Of a stretch of 64,000 nt of DNA, positions 51,684 to 61,599 are shown piece after piece (position 1 is the stretch's first letter; each line of letters opens with the position of its first letter). Below the pieces are notes generated by a model, which did no database searches, was not told the origin of the DNA, and saw nothing but the letters and a program-made list of their open reading frames with translations. Made by a program: the position numbers and the translations under genes. The stretch is from Lachnospiraceae bacterium (lineage in GTDB: Bacteria; Bacillota; Clostridia; Lachnospirales; Lachnospiraceae), in assembly GCA_017427775.1 (NCBI GenBank), contig JAFRSD010000023.1, positions 1-64,000 of the forward strand, read 5' to 3'.

Positions 51684-51807
51684 TATTTTCCGGAAGCCGT
51701 CCGATAACGGCAGCACAAACGGCAGCGGCGCAGAAGAACCGGGAATCCTTCACAGGCTTGCGCTTCTGACGAAAAAATCCCACTGACTCCGATAGCAGGA
51801 GGGTCCT

Positions 51808-53481
51808 ATGGACGAAGATAAAAAGAAACGGAAAAAGGGTAAGCGCGCCATAGCGATTGTGATTACCCTGCTTCCTTTCCTGTTTGTAATCCTTTGCGCG
51901 ATTGTTGTTGTAGCCGTGGTAGAAGGGCTGTTTGATTTTGATGACGAAGAAGCGGAAGACAGCATCCGCTACATACAGGAAGGCGGAAGCGCGGAAGATT
52001 TAAACCCGGACATTCTTGACCAGATGCATCTGACGCAGGACGGCATGGACGCGCTTGCTCAATATGCAACAAACGAGACGTGGCAGGATGTTTACGATAT
52101 AACACTTCCATATTACCTTTACATACATGAGCAAAGCCAAAAGAACAACCGTGTTCCGGCGGGAGCAAAAGCAATTAGATCCGACAAAGAGCATTATCGG
52201 AAATATCTCTGCTATGAGGACGTAACGATTACGGGCCCCGACCTTTCGCAGTTCAACCTGACCTGGCAGGACATCTATATGTTCGCAACCACCATCTATA
52301 TCGGGGAAAGGAACGAGGAATACATCGACGGCAATGACATCCATGAAGTCGCCGGCGTCATGAAGCCCGGCGTAATCTATGACGAGAAGGCGGAAAGTGC
52401 GCTTGAAACCGTCATGAAATATGATGCCATCAGCATGGAAGAGTTCAAAAAGCTCGAAGGAGTGAAGGAACTTCCCCCGATAACGGTAAAAGAAAAAGTC
52501 GCGGTTACCCCGTCGCCGACACCGACGCCAACACCGTTACCGCCGGGACGGCCAACACCGACACCTACACCCACGCCAACACCGCTGCCATCCGGAGCAC
52601 CGACACATACGCCGACGCCGACACCGGTTCCCGTGGAAGAGGAAATCATAGCTAGAATTGAGATTCATTATACGATCCGTCTGCTGCCGAAGAGAATTGA
52701 AGCATGGAACATAAGATACGACGTCAGCTTCCCCGAAGACGAAGACCTGACACAGCCGCCGACGATGGAAAACGCAAGCATCTATGCCCGGAAGTTTGAA
52801 GACCGCGTCGGACAGATAGCGAAACGGTACGATGTGGATCCCGACCTGTTTGAACTGATTGTAGACGTGGTTGACCCGTCGGAAAGAGCCGTGTTCGCAG
52901 ATGCGCTCGGCAAACTGAAGGAAACCTCCATGGGCGTATATGCGCCGTATCATATCGACCTAGAATACAGCGACACAACCGATGTAAACGAAATGTCATG
53001 GCCGGTTCCCGGAGAGCACCGACTTGCCTCATTGTATGAATGGCGTGACGCGATTAAGTTGCCTGACGGAAGATGGACCAAACCCGGCATTCATTCCGGC
53101 TGGGATATCGGAGCAGAGTTCGGAGCAGAAATCGTAGCCGTGCTTGCGGGAACCGTGCATGGCGTGTCATATGACGATTCATCAGGCAACTATTTGATGA
53201 TCGATCACGGCAACGGAGTGGCAACCCTTTACCTGCACTGCAGCAAGATTCTCGTTAAGGCGGGGGATTACGTGCAGCAGAACCAGATTATCGCGTATGT
53301 TGGTTCAACAGGTTCCAGTACAGCGCCGCATCTTCACTTTACAATGCGGATAGACCGGAAGAACACGGATCCCGCGCCGTATCTTTGGCCGGCATACGAA
53401 CGGGACACGGAGATAAAGTATCAGCCAAACGAAGACGCGATATATAAATACAACGCATGGAAGAAGAACCATCCGGATTGA
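51808..53481 (+). CDS. Membrane-anchored M23 metallopeptidase (wall hydrolase)
   Basis: 557 residues, SD AGGAGGG. N-terminal membrane segment about 14-40, an extracellular helical domain, a Pro/Thr linker about 234-275, a second domain, then an M23 peptidase with HSGWDIGA near residue 430 and HLHF near 508. It cuts peptidoglycan for the channel (the VirB1 role). The linker repeats match the style of the other surface proteins. Confidence 0.85.
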   Translation: MDEDKKKRKKGKRAIAIVITLLPFLFVILCAIVVVAVVEGLFDFDDEEAEDSIRYIQEGGSAEDLNPDILDQMHLTQDGMDALAQYATNETWQDVYDITLPYYLYIHEQSQKNNRVPAGAKAIRSDKEHYRKYLCYEDVTITGPDLSQFNLTWQDIYMFATTIYIGERNEEYIDGNDIHEVAGVMKPGVIYDEKAESALETVMKYDAISMEEFKKLEGVKELPPITVKEKVAVTPSPTPTPTPLPPGRPTPTPTPTPTPLPSGAPTHTPTPTPVPVEEEIIARIEIHYTIRLLPKRIEAWNIRYDVSFPEDEDLTQPPTMENASIYARKFEDRVGQIAKRYDVDPDLFELIVDVVDPSERAVFADALGKLKETSMGVYAPYHIDLEYSDTTDVNEMSWPVPGEHRLASLYEWRDAIKLPDGRWTKPGIHSGWDIGAEFGAEIVAVLAGTVHGVSYDDSSGNYLMIDHGNGVATLYLHCSKILVKAGDYVQQNQIIAYVGSTGSSTAPHLHFTMRIDRKNTDPAPYLWPAYERDTEIKYQPNEDAIYKYNAWKKNHPD

Positions 53482-53492
53482 GAGAACAAAGA

Positions 53493-54521
53493 ATGGAAGC
53501 AAAGACCATTACAAGAGAGCGTACGGAGATAGAGAGGCGGATTGACATCATCGAGGAAGATATCGCCAAGATAGATGTCCGCCTCTTGAAGCTGTTGCTG
53601 CAGGACAAGACAACAAAGAAGAATATCCTTTGGTGCACGACAGATTATGAAAATCTCGGGTCCGTATATGACGAGCATAATCAGATCCTTTTGGAAGCCA
53701 TCACAGGGTTGTTTTACAACGTAATTCAGCCCAGAGCGGCAAAGTCCAAAGAAATACAGGAAATGCGGTCAAAAAAGAGGGCGGAAGTATTCACTCCGTC
53801 TTGGGTCTGTAACGATCAGAACAACCTGATAGACGACGCGTGGTTTGGCCGTAAGGATGTCTTCAACCGTCCAAAAGGACAGACGGCATGGATTGCCACC
53901 GAAGGGAAAATAGAATTCCCGGAAGGAAAGACCTGGCGCCAATATGTCGACGATAAGCGGCTTGAAATCACCTGCGGAGAAGCCCCGTATCTTGTAAGCC
54001 GATACGACACGACAACCGGCGACCTGATTCCGCCTTTCGCAAGAGTGGGCTTATTTGACCGAAAAATGCGCATTGTAACCGAGAACTGTGAAATGGACGA
54101 TGAATGGATGAAATGGTCCATGCGGGCATTAAAGAGCGTCTACGGGTATGAATTTCAGGGAGATAGCGTGCTGATCGCACGAGAAAACCTTCTTTACGAT
54201 TACATAGACTACTACAAGGAACGGTTTCATGCGGAGCCATCGCTGAATCTTCTTCGAGAAGTTGCCAACATCATTGCGTGGAACATCTGGCAGATGGACG
54301 GCCTAAAGTATGTGGTTCCGTACTCCTGTCACGATGAAGAAACGATTGACCGGCAGCTTTCTTTCGCAGATTGGGACAAGCCAGCCGAAAGAAAGCCCTG
54401 TCCAGGATGCGCAAAGGGTGACATTCACCTGCATAACGGCATCTACTGTCGTATATTTGACTGGACGAATAAGTGTAAAAGCATTCCCTTCATTTCCCTG
54501 TTCAAAAAGGAGGAAGCGTAA
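53493..54521 (+). CDS. SAM-binding half of a split DNA methyltransferase (RM subunit)
   Basis: The ATG at 53493 is taken as start (one at 53457 overlaps the M23 gene); SD is weak in both. About 342 residues. EVFTPSWVC (about 99-107) resembles methyltransferase motif X, ITCGEAPYLVSRYD (about 159-172) motif I, and YGYEFQGDSVLIARENLL (about 217-234) motif II. No NPPY is present; that motif lies in the next gene (54522-59156). CPGC near the end may bind metal. Directly abuts the next gene. Confidence 0.65.
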   Translation: MEAKTITRERTEIERRIDIIEEDIAKIDVRLLKLLLQDKTTKKNILWCTTDYENLGSVYDEHNQILLEAITGLFYNVIQPRAAKSKEIQEMRSKKRAEVFTPSWVCNDQNNLIDDAWFGRKDVFNRPKGQTAWIATEGKIEFPEGKTWRQYVDDKRLEITCGEAPYLVSRYDTTTGDLIPPFARVGLFDRKMRIVTENCEMDDEWMKWSMRALKSVYGYEFQGDSVLIARENLLYDYIDYYKERFHAEPSLNLLREVANIIAWNIWQMDGLKYVVPYSCHDEETIDRQLSFADWDKPAERKPCPGCAKGDIHLHNGIYCRIFDWTNKCKSIPFISLFKKEEA

Positions 54522-57500
54522 ATGGAACGATTTGACAGTACCGTATCTTATACCGTGATATACGTATACAGCATTCCCGATGATAAACATAAGGGACTGC
54601 TTAAAGTTGGCATGACCACGCTTTCCTCGGACTTAAAACCCGCCGAACTTGTTCCAAATTGTCGCGCTTTGAATCAAGCTGCAATCAAGCGAATCGCCCC
54701 GGGTGCAACCACAATGGGCGTTCATTATGACCTTAAATACACAGAGCTCGGAAGACGGGAAAAAGACGGAGAAGCCTTCGCGTTCCCGGATAAAAAGGTT
54801 CATGAAGTACTGCTCAACTCAGGAATCAAGCAGGTCTTCCCGGACAAAGTAAAGGGAAGAGAGTGGTTCGAGACAGACCTTGCGACCGTCAAGGCAGCAA
54901 TAGCAGCAGTAAAGGAATGGAAAGACAGCCTTTCCTCCGAGTTCCCCGTTAACCCCGAAGAACCAGTTCAAAAACCCATTGAATTCCGCGAAGAGCAGGA
55001 AGCCGCCGTTGAAAAGACCAGAAAAGTCTTCAAGAAGGACGATGATATGCTCTGGTACGCGAAAATGCGCTTCGGAAAGACCCTTTCCGCTTTGGAAGTG
55101 GTTCGCAGAGAGCAGTACCAGCGCGTCATCATTGTAACACACCGCCCTGTAGTCGACGACGGATGGAGCGAAGATTTCCGCAAGGTGTTCTTCCCGGGCA
55201 ATTCCAAACACGAATATCTTTACGAACGGAAAACACAGGATTCCACATACATTTTCGACGAAAAGACCGATGCGGAGAACGACCGCAAAATCCGCCGCCT
55301 TGTGAACGATGGTTCCTACTTCATATATTTCGCATCCGTACAGGATCTTCGTGGGTCGCAGCTCGTCGGCGGCAATTTTAACAAGAACAATGCGGTGTTT
55401 GAAACCGATTGGGATTTAATCATCGTTGATGAAGCACATGAAGGAACCCAGACGGAGCTCGGCGATAATGTCCTCACACTGTTGCGCAAGAAAAAAACAA
55501 AAGTTCTTTCGCTTTCCGGAACACCCTTCAATCTCCTCGGGCATTACAGTGAGGATAATGTATACACATGGGACTACGTAATGGAACAGAGGGCGAAGGA
55601 AGAATGGGACGGAGTGCATTTTGGGGACCACAACCCCTACGCAGCACTGCCGAAGATGCACATTTTTACCTATGACCTCGGAGATACGCTAAAGAAATAT
55701 GTTTCTGACGAATATGGAAGCAAATCCTTCCGTTTTTCGGAGTTCTTCCGCGTTTACTATAAAGGACCGAACGGCAAACGGGAGCTTCCCGCCGGTGCAG
55801 TTGAGGGACGGTTCGTAAACGAGAACGATGTGAAATCCTTCCTTGACCTGCTTGTAAGAGAAGATACCGGCAGCGGATATCCGTATTCCACTCAGGAGTA
55901 CCGCGATATGTTTCGTCATACGCTCTGGATGGTGCCTGGCGTAAAAGAAGCAAAGGCATTAGCCGAACTTTTGCGAAAACACCCTGTTTTCGGAAAGTTT
56001 TCTATTGTGAATGTTGCCGGGGCCGGTGATACAGCAGAGGAATCCTTCATCAAAGAACCGCTAGCTGAAGTAAAAAAGAGCATAAAAGAAAATGATTATA
56101 CCATCACGCTATCCTGCGGAAAATTGACAACAGGTGTTACGGTGCCGGAATGGACCGCATGCCTGATGCTTTCCGGCAATTACACAACCGCTGCCGCACA
56201 GTACATGCAGACCATTTTTCGAGTGCAGTCACCGGGACAGATAAACGGGAAGCAGAAAACGGACTGCTATGTTTTTGATTTTGCACCGGATCGAACACTG
56301 AAAGTCCTGACAGAAACCGTTCATTTGTCAAGAAAACCCGGAAAAAGTGAGAAAAAGCGACGAGAGGCTATGACCGAGTTCTTAAATTACTGCCCGGTTA
56401 TCGCCATCGCAGGCTCCAGAACACGCAAATACAGCGTTGAGTCCATGATGGAGCAGCTGAAGCAGATTTATGCGGAACGAGCGGTCAATAGCGGGTTCGA
56501 GGACGAATCACTATATAATGATGAACTTTTGAAGCTTGATGAAATTGATGCGGCCAAATTTAACGCTCTGCGCGGAATCATTGGGTCGTCAAAAGCCGCG
56601 AAAAAGAAAGACAGTGTAACGGTCAACAATCAAGGATTAACTGATGAGCAGGTTTCACACCTCTTTGATGATACAGAGGAGGATGAACCGAAAAAAGAAC
56701 CCCTTACACCGGAACAACTTGCAGAAAAGTTGGCCAAGGAGCAAGCGAAGAAAGCTCGAAAGAAGGCAATCGATATCCTTCGCGGAATTTCGATTCGTAT
56801 GCCATTGATGATATACGGAGCAGATGTTTCGATTGAAGAGGACATTGACATTGATGATTTTGTAAACCTTGTCGATGATGAATCTTGGCAGGAGTTTATG
56901 CCACAAGGAGTAACGAAAAAGATTTTCGCCGATTTCACAAAATACTACGACCGTGACGTCTTTATTGCTGCGGGAAAACGCATTCGAAGAATGGCTGCGG
57001 CTGCAGACGAAGAAACACCGACTCGGCGAGTTGGTCTTATAACGGAAATCTTTAGACATTTCAAGAACCCCGACAAGGAAACGGTTCTTACCCCTTGGCG
57101 TGTAGTAAACATGCATATGTCCGATACGCTTGGTGGCTGGTGCTTCTTCAACGACAGGTTTGAGGAAGACACGGAAGAGGAAAAGAAACGGCTGGAAGAA
57201 CCACGCTTCGTAGATCGTGGACGTATTACTCGCAAAGTTTTTTCAGAAACATCCTGTATATTGGAATTAAATTCAAAAACAGGTCTTTACCCCTTGTATG
57301 TTGCATACAGCTCCTACAAGCAGAAAATGGAGGGCATGAGCGATGACGATTGGGAACCGCGAGATTGTCAGGAGTTTTGGGACGAGACCATAGAAAACAA
57401 TATCTTTGTAATCTGCAAAACGCCCATGGCAAAGCAGATTACAATCCGCACGCTGTGCGGTTATAGTAAGGCCAAAGTTAACATTCATTACTTTGATGAT

Positions 57501-59156
57501 TTGGTCAACATGCTCCGGAACAAACCGGAACAGTTCAAGCAAAAGGTTCTTAAAGGAAATTACTGGAAGAAAGAGGTGAGCGAAGTGAGATTTAACGCCC
57601 TGGCATGTAATCCTCCGTATCAAGAATTGGATTCCAATGAGGGACGCGGCGCATCCCCTATATTCCCCCTCTTCGTTGAGGCCGCAAAAAATCTGGAGCC
57701 AGACTATGTCTCAATGATAATTCCCGCGCGCTGGTACGCAGGCGGAAAAGGGCTCGATGACTTCCGTGAGAAGATGCTTAAAGATAAGCACATAACGAAG
57801 CTGGTTGACATTGAAAACAGCAAAGAGTGTTTCCCTACAGCCGACATTGCCGGCGGAGTATGCTACTTCCTCTGGGAAAGAGACAACGAAAGTCCCGAGT
57901 GTGAAGTTGTAAACATTTCGCACGGGGAAGCATCCGAAGCAAGGCGAAAGCTGGACGAGTATCCCGTTTTCATACGTTCCAATGAAGCCTTAAGTATTCT
58001 CAAGAAGGTTCTTTCAAAAACAAACGATTTCATGGAAGACGAGGTTCTAACTCAAAAGCCGTTCGGTTTCCGAACATATGAGAGGGGGAAAAAGAAGCCT
58101 TTTGACGGAGCAATTAAGCTGATTCACAGTGAAGGCGTAGGTTATGTTTCTAAAACCGATGTCGGAAAGAATGAAGAGAAAATAGACAGATACAAAGTTG
58201 TGGTGGGTCGATTTGTTCCAGGAAACGGTGAGATTGAAGTTAAGCCGAGCGAAGGATATCGAGTAACCACTAAACCTAAGCTTTTGTATCCGGGAGAAAT
58301 TTGCACAGAGACATACATCGTTGTAGCAACATTCGAGGAAGAAGCAGCTGCAAAGAATTTTATCGAATACTATAAGTGTCGGTTTCCTCGTTTTCTCCTT
58401 CGTCTCTCTGTATCGTCGGTCAATATCAGTAAGGAAATGTTCAGGTTTGTGCCCAAAATGGACTTCTCACATCGTTGGGCAGACGAAGAACTCTATCGTT
58501 ATTTTGGGTTGACCGAGTCAGAACAGCAACTGATTGAAAAAACAATGCGGTCAATGAACGAGCCTGGATATTATGAGGGGCTTCTCAGCACATCATATGC
58601 AAATGTTGTAAACACACTTCTGAAAAAGTACGGAAAGGCAAAACACGACTACTTCAAGGATACCAACTGCACTACAAGGAACAAGTTGGCATCCCGCGCC
58701 GAATCGGAAGGATTATATTGCCATCATATTGACGAGGACAAGGCAATTCTGTTGAGCAACGATAAATTTGCTTCGAAGAATCCGTTTGAGTACCAGAAGG
58801 CCAATCGGCTCGTGTATTGCAACGTCTTGGAGCACCTGATCCTTCACACGAAGATTGCCGAGGAACCACGCAACAAAGATGCGAATGCAGACGAGCTGCA
58901 GGGGATCGGAGGGGCCGTTACGTTCCTTTGCAAGGAGCTGAATGACATCTATTCCGGCAAGGAATATACCGAAGAATGGCGTCAGAAGATAGCCGAACAG
59001 GTTAAGGATAGCTTCGACGATTATATCAGCGTTTTAAAACACCTTTGGAACGTAATCAAAGAAAATCCCATCTACCGCATGATTATCACAAAAGAAAGCC
59101 TCTGTGTAGGCACAGACGGCAAGGTAGTACAGGAAGTCCTTGCTGCGCTTGATTAA
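54522..59156 (+). CDS. GIY-YIG / SF2 helicase / Eco57I-type methylase / HNH restriction-modification protein
   Basis: 1544 residues in four parts. 10-130: GIY-YIG-like (T5orf172 type, YVYSIPDDKHKGLLKVGM). 150-640: SF2 helicase with MRFGKT at 182-187, VDEAH at 302-306, SGTP at 332-335 and a C-terminal lobe with TTGVTVPEWTACLM near 537. 1000-1330: methylase NPPY near 1031 and a target-recognition-like part. 1385-1450: HNH nuclease (YCHHIDED, RLVYCNVLEHLILH). The motif I half is in the previous gene. Likely a restriction or exclusion system carried with the plasmid. Confidence 0.8.
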   Translation: MERFDSTVSYTVIYVYSIPDDKHKGLLKVGMTTLSSDLKPAELVPNCRALNQAAIKRIAPGATTMGVHYDLKYTELGRREKDGEAFAFPDKKVHEVLLNSGIKQVFPDKVKGREWFETDLATVKAAIAAVKEWKDSLSSEFPVNPEEPVQKPIEFREEQEAAVEKTRKVFKKDDDMLWYAKMRFGKTLSALEVVRREQYQRVIIVTHRPVVDDGWSEDFRKVFFPGNSKHEYLYERKTQDSTYIFDEKTDAENDRKIRRLVNDGSYFIYFASVQDLRGSQLVGGNFNKNNAVFETDWDLIIVDEAHEGTQTELGDNVLTLLRKKKTKVLSLSGTPFNLLGHYSEDNVYTWDYVMEQRAKEEWDGVHFGDHNPYAALPKMHIFTYDLGDTLKKYVSDEYGSKSFRFSEFFRVYYKGPNGKRELPAGAVEGRFVNENDVKSFLDLLVREDTGSGYPYSTQEYRDMFRHTLWMVPGVKEAKALAELLRKHPVFGKFSIVNVAGAGDTAEESFIKEPLAEVKKSIKENDYTITLSCGKLTTGVTVPEWTACLMLSGNYTTAAAQYMQTIFRVQSPGQINGKQKTDCYVFDFAPDRTLKVLTETVHLSRKPGKSEKKRREAMTEFLNYCPVIAIAGSRTRKYSVESMMEQLKQIYAERAVNSGFEDESLYNDELLKLDEIDAAKFNALRGIIGSSKAAKKKDSVTVNNQGLTDEQVSHLFDDTEEDEPKKEPLTPEQLAEKLAKEQAKKARKKAIDILRGISIRMPLMIYGADVSIEEDIDIDDFVNLVDDESWQEFMPQGVTKKIFADFTKYYDRDVFIAAGKRIRRMAAAADEETPTRRVGLITEIFRHFKNPDKETVLTPWRVVNMHMSDTLGGWCFFNDRFEEDTEEEKKRLEEPRFVDRGRITRKVFSETSCILELNSKTGLYPLYVAYSSYKQKMEGMSDDDWEPRDCQEFWDETIENNIFVICKTPMAKQITIRTLCGYSKAKVNIHYFDDLVNMLRNKPEQFKQKVLKGNYWKKEVSEVRFNALACNPPYQELDSNEGRGASPIFPLFVEAAKNLEPDYVSMIIPARWYAGGKGLDDFREKMLKDKHITKLVDIENSKECFPTADIAGGVCYFLWERDNESPECEVVNISHGEASEARRKLDEYPVFIRSNEALSILKKVLSKTNDFMEDEVLTQKPFGFRTYERGKKKPFDGAIKLIHSEGVGYVSKTDVGKNEEKIDRYKVVVGRFVPGNGEIEVKPSEGYRVTTKPKLLYPGEICTETYIVVATFEEEAAAKNFIEYYKCRFPRFLLRLSVSSVNISKEMFRFVPKMDFSHRWADEELYRYFGLTESEQQLIEKTMRSMNEPGYYEGLLSTSYANVVNTLLKKYGKAKHDYFKDTNCTTRNKLASRAESEGLYCHHIDEDKAILLSNDKFASKNPFEYQKANRLVYCNVLEHLILHTKIAEEPRNKDANADELQGIGGAVTFLCKELNDIYSGKEYTEEWRQKIAEQVKDSFDDYISVLKHLWNVIKENPIYRMIITKESLCVGTDGKVVQEVLAALD

Positions 59157-59172
59157 CAAAAAGGAGTAGGGT

Positions 59173-59259
59173 ATGACTCTGAAACAGATTTGTACTGAAG
59201 TTGCAGAAATCGAAGCCATCACCTACGAAGACCTGCAGCGTTATAAAAAAGGCGAATAG
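59173..59259 (+). CDS. Small peptide gene after the RM gene
   Basis: 28 residues (MTLKQICTEVAEIEAITYED), ATG after AAGGAGTAGGGT, 17 bp after the RM stop. Good SD and operon position support translation; function unknown. Could be an RM accessory peptide. Confidence 0.45.
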   Translation: MTLKQICTEVAEIEAITYEDLQRYKKGE

Positions 59260-59264
59260 GAAGG

Positions 59265-59311
59265 CATAAAAAATGACTGCCCCACCCAAAAGGTGAGACA
59301 GTCATTTTCTT
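59265..59311. terminator. Bidirectional terminator between RM and ardC
   Basis: AAAATGACTG..CAGTCATTTT stem with CCACC/GGTG, T run on both strands. Ends the plus operon and the ardC unit. Confidence 0.75.
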
Positions 59312-60333
59312 TATACGGCAATCTCATGTACCGGAAGAAGAGAAAGCCCGGTATGAGAACCGATCGTGCCATACTTTAAAACACTGATGCGGATGCCGTA
59401 ATCTGCATCTCCGAAAACATCAACATACCTTCCGTACAGCCAGTCAGAGGCGCTTTCCGCCTTGTTGAGTGCATCCGTGAAGTCCTTCAGCTCACAACTC
59501 TTAAGCCACGAAAGAAGATACGCCGTATGGTTCGTCTCTTCTTTCTGCTCCAGCTCAATCCCGAGCTGTGCGCATAAAAGAACCGCACCAACCTCGGCAA
59601 CGAGTTCCTCAGCCGCATATTTCGCGGATCCGAAACCGCCGCTCAGGTCACGGTCAAGGCGCTTCTTTGCGCCTGTTGCATGGACAAGCTCATGGAAAGC
59701 CGTCCCGTAAAAACCAGAAGAAGACTTGAAGAACATCTTTTCCGGGAGATAAATCCGGTCCTCGGACGGACGGTAAAAGGACTCTCCGCCACCGTAGACG
59801 ATTTCAACTGGCGAAACCGCGAGCATCTGCTCCCCGATCTCGTCTGGTGTAAAGGCGTTGACAGGAAGAACCTCGAGAGGAATGTCCGTCAGACTGACGT
59901 TGAAAACCGTGTAACAGGAAATTCCGGTGAAGACAGTTTCCTTCTTGCCGTCCTCCCTTTCCACATCCTTAAAGTTGTAATGAAAGACCGGAACGCCGTG
60001 CCCTTTCGCGTCTGTAATGAAGTGGCGGTCAGCCTTCTTCATGGCGTCAAACGTGATCCACCGGTTATCCGTGTAATGCTTGGCCTGCGCTACAATCGCA
60101 AGCAGGAAAGCATTGCAGCCACGGTAGGCCTTGCCCGTCGCAAAGCTTTTCTGTCTCCCGGAAGCCGCCAGCCAGGGCATCTTCCAAAGAGGTGTGCCGG
60201 ACGAAAGACCTTCAAGAACCATCTTCCGAAGGTTTTCCTGTGCCTCCTTCATTCGTTCTTTGGCCGTTGTTCCGGCTCCGCTGCCGTTCTTTTTGAAATT
60301 ATGATACTTACCCATAAACAAAATTGCCGCCAT
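59311..60333 (-). CDS. ardC: ArdC-type antirestriction protein
   Basis: 340 residues. N-terminal ssDNA-binding-like part (RKMVLEGLSSGTPLWKMPWLA, GKAYRGCNAFLL) then a zincin domain with HELVHATG (HExxH) and AEELVAEVGA. ArdC proteins protect incoming conjugative DNA from restriction. It sits next to, and convergent with, the plasmid's own RM system. Translation appears to be controlled by a bistable hairpin around its start. Confidence 0.85.
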   Translation of the reverse strand: MAAILFMGKYHNFKKNGSGAGTTAKERMKEAQENLRKMVLEGLSSGTPLWKMPWLAASGRQKSFATGKAYRGCNAFLLAIVAQAKHYTDNRWITFDAMKKADRHFITDAKGHGVPVFHYNFKDVEREDGKKETVFTGISCYTVFNVSLTDIPLEVLPVNAFTPDEIGEQMLAVSPVEIVYGGGESFYRPSEDRIYLPEKMFFKSSSGFYGTAFHELVHATGAKKRLDRDLSGGFGSAKYAAEELVAEVGAVLLCAQLGIELEQKEETNHTAYLLSWLKSCELKDFTDALNKAESASDWLYGRYVDVFGDADYGIRISVLKYGTIGSHTGLSLLPVHEIAV

Positions 60334-60376
60334 AAAAGGCGGCTCTCCTTTCTGTAAAGATTGCCGCCTTTCGGCG
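60326..60376 (-). promoter_or_regulatory. Alternative hairpins around the ardC SD and start codon
   Basis: Three exclusive pairings: CGCC-GAAA-GGCG (60376-60365); AAAGGCGGC with GCCGCCTTT (60371-60363 and 60343-60335), which puts the SD in its loop; and GCCGCC-TTTTAT-GGCGGC (60343-60326), which puts the ATG in the loop. A translational switch is suggested. Confidence 0.55.
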
Positions 60377-60390
60377 AGAGTAATGAAAAA

Positions 60391-61599
60391 CTAAGGAACG
60401 ATCTCTAAAAGGTCAAACAAAGACATCTGGACCGCACCGTCATCCTTTGGTACGGACGGTTTCACGGTATTCTTTTCCGCAAGAAGACGAAGGTATTCGT
60501 CATTCCCGAGCACCTTGACCGCCTTTTTGCGTTCAAATTCGTCCAGCTCTTTCGTTAATACAAGCTTCCGGTATCTTCGGGCTTTTGCTTCCGCATTCTT
60601 TGCAAGCCGCTTCTGTTTGTTCTGCTTCGCAAGCTTTTTCTCGTCAATGACATGAGAAATCCTGATTCCCGCTGCAATATCCGCTAAATCCTGCTCCAGA
60701 TCACGAACGTCCTTTTTGACAACCCGGAAGTTTGTAAACTTCCAATGCAGGTCGATTTCACCCTTTTCCGCTTGGTAGGCTGTCAGATTCCCGATCAGAC
60801 GCCCTAAGGTGTTGGATCTGATCGAGAGCATCCTCGGTTCCTTGTTGACCTTTAAAAAGCGCTCAGCGAGTTTGAGATTCACGGGTTTTCCGAAGTATTG
60901 GTATCCTTTATGGACCGTGTGAAACCGTTCGCCCTCAAAGATGGTTCCGTCTTTCCCGTAATTCCGCCCTTCGAGTTCAATATCATAATAGATATTTCCC
61001 TTGACCTTTCCGAGGTCTTCCTTCAGCACATCGCAGTAAGCACATGTCCCGAGTGTGATACAGGTATCGGGATTGTATCTCATTTCCCAGCATTCCTTCC
61101 ATTCATCGTATTTTAACTGATGCGGACAGGAACGTTCATGCGTGCGAAGGAATTCCAAACGAAGCTGTTCCTTGCGGTCTTCCAGCTCTTTTTCGGCGCG
61201 TTCCACACTGTTCTCCTCGTTGTATGGCTGAAGACTCAGGTGAGCGCTGCAGAAACGGTTGTTCCGATACAAAGAAAAAGGCTCCGGACGTCTTTTGCAG
61301 CTGCTGCAGACGGGATAGCTGTACGGGCAGTGAAAAACAGGATTATCATTCTCGTGACACCATGCAACACCGTACCAATGCATCGAAAATACATTTTTCC
61401 CGAGGATTTGAAGTCCGCATGGTGTTTCATAGACGCGCTCCCACCTTGCTTTCGGCGTAAACTCAAAACCGCCGGACAGATTTTCAAGCACGTCAGTACG
61501 GCTGAAGCCCCCTCCCGCGACACGAACATTATCCGGATGGTTCGTTACGGTATACCCTTCGGCAAGCAGTTTCTGCGTCAAAAGATTATATTCCGACAT
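60391..61599 (-). CDS. Cys-rich hypothetical protein with C-terminal clamp-binding-like motif
   Basis: 402 residues. N-terminal half has Cys clusters (CPYSYPVCSSCKRRP, and CITLGTCAYC) likely to bind zinc. A basic helical stretch about 320-360 follows. The end QMSLFDLLEI matches the beta-clamp-binding consensus QLxLF. Start overlaps the upstream stop as TGATG. Function unknown; clamp tethering is inferred. Confidence 0.6.
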   Translation of the reverse strand: MSEYNLLTQKLLAEGYTVTNHPDNVRVAGGGFSRTDVLENLSGGFEFTPKARWERVYETPCGLQILGKNVFSMHWYGVAWCHENDNPVFHCPYSYPVCSSCKRRPEPFSLYRNNRFCSAHLSLQPYNEENSVERAEKELEDRKEQLRLEFLRTHERSCPHQLKYDEWKECWEMRYNPDTCITLGTCAYCDVLKEDLGKVKGNIYYDIELEGRNYGKDGTIFEGERFHTVHKGYQYFGKPVNLKLAERFLKVNKEPRMLSIRSNTLGRLIGNLTAYQAEKGEIDLHWKFTNFRVVKKDVRDLEQDLADIAAGIRISHVIDEKKLAKQNKQKRLAKNAEAKARRYRKLVLTKELDEFERKKAVKVLGNDEYLRLLAEKNTVKPSVPKDDGAVQMSLFDLLEIVP

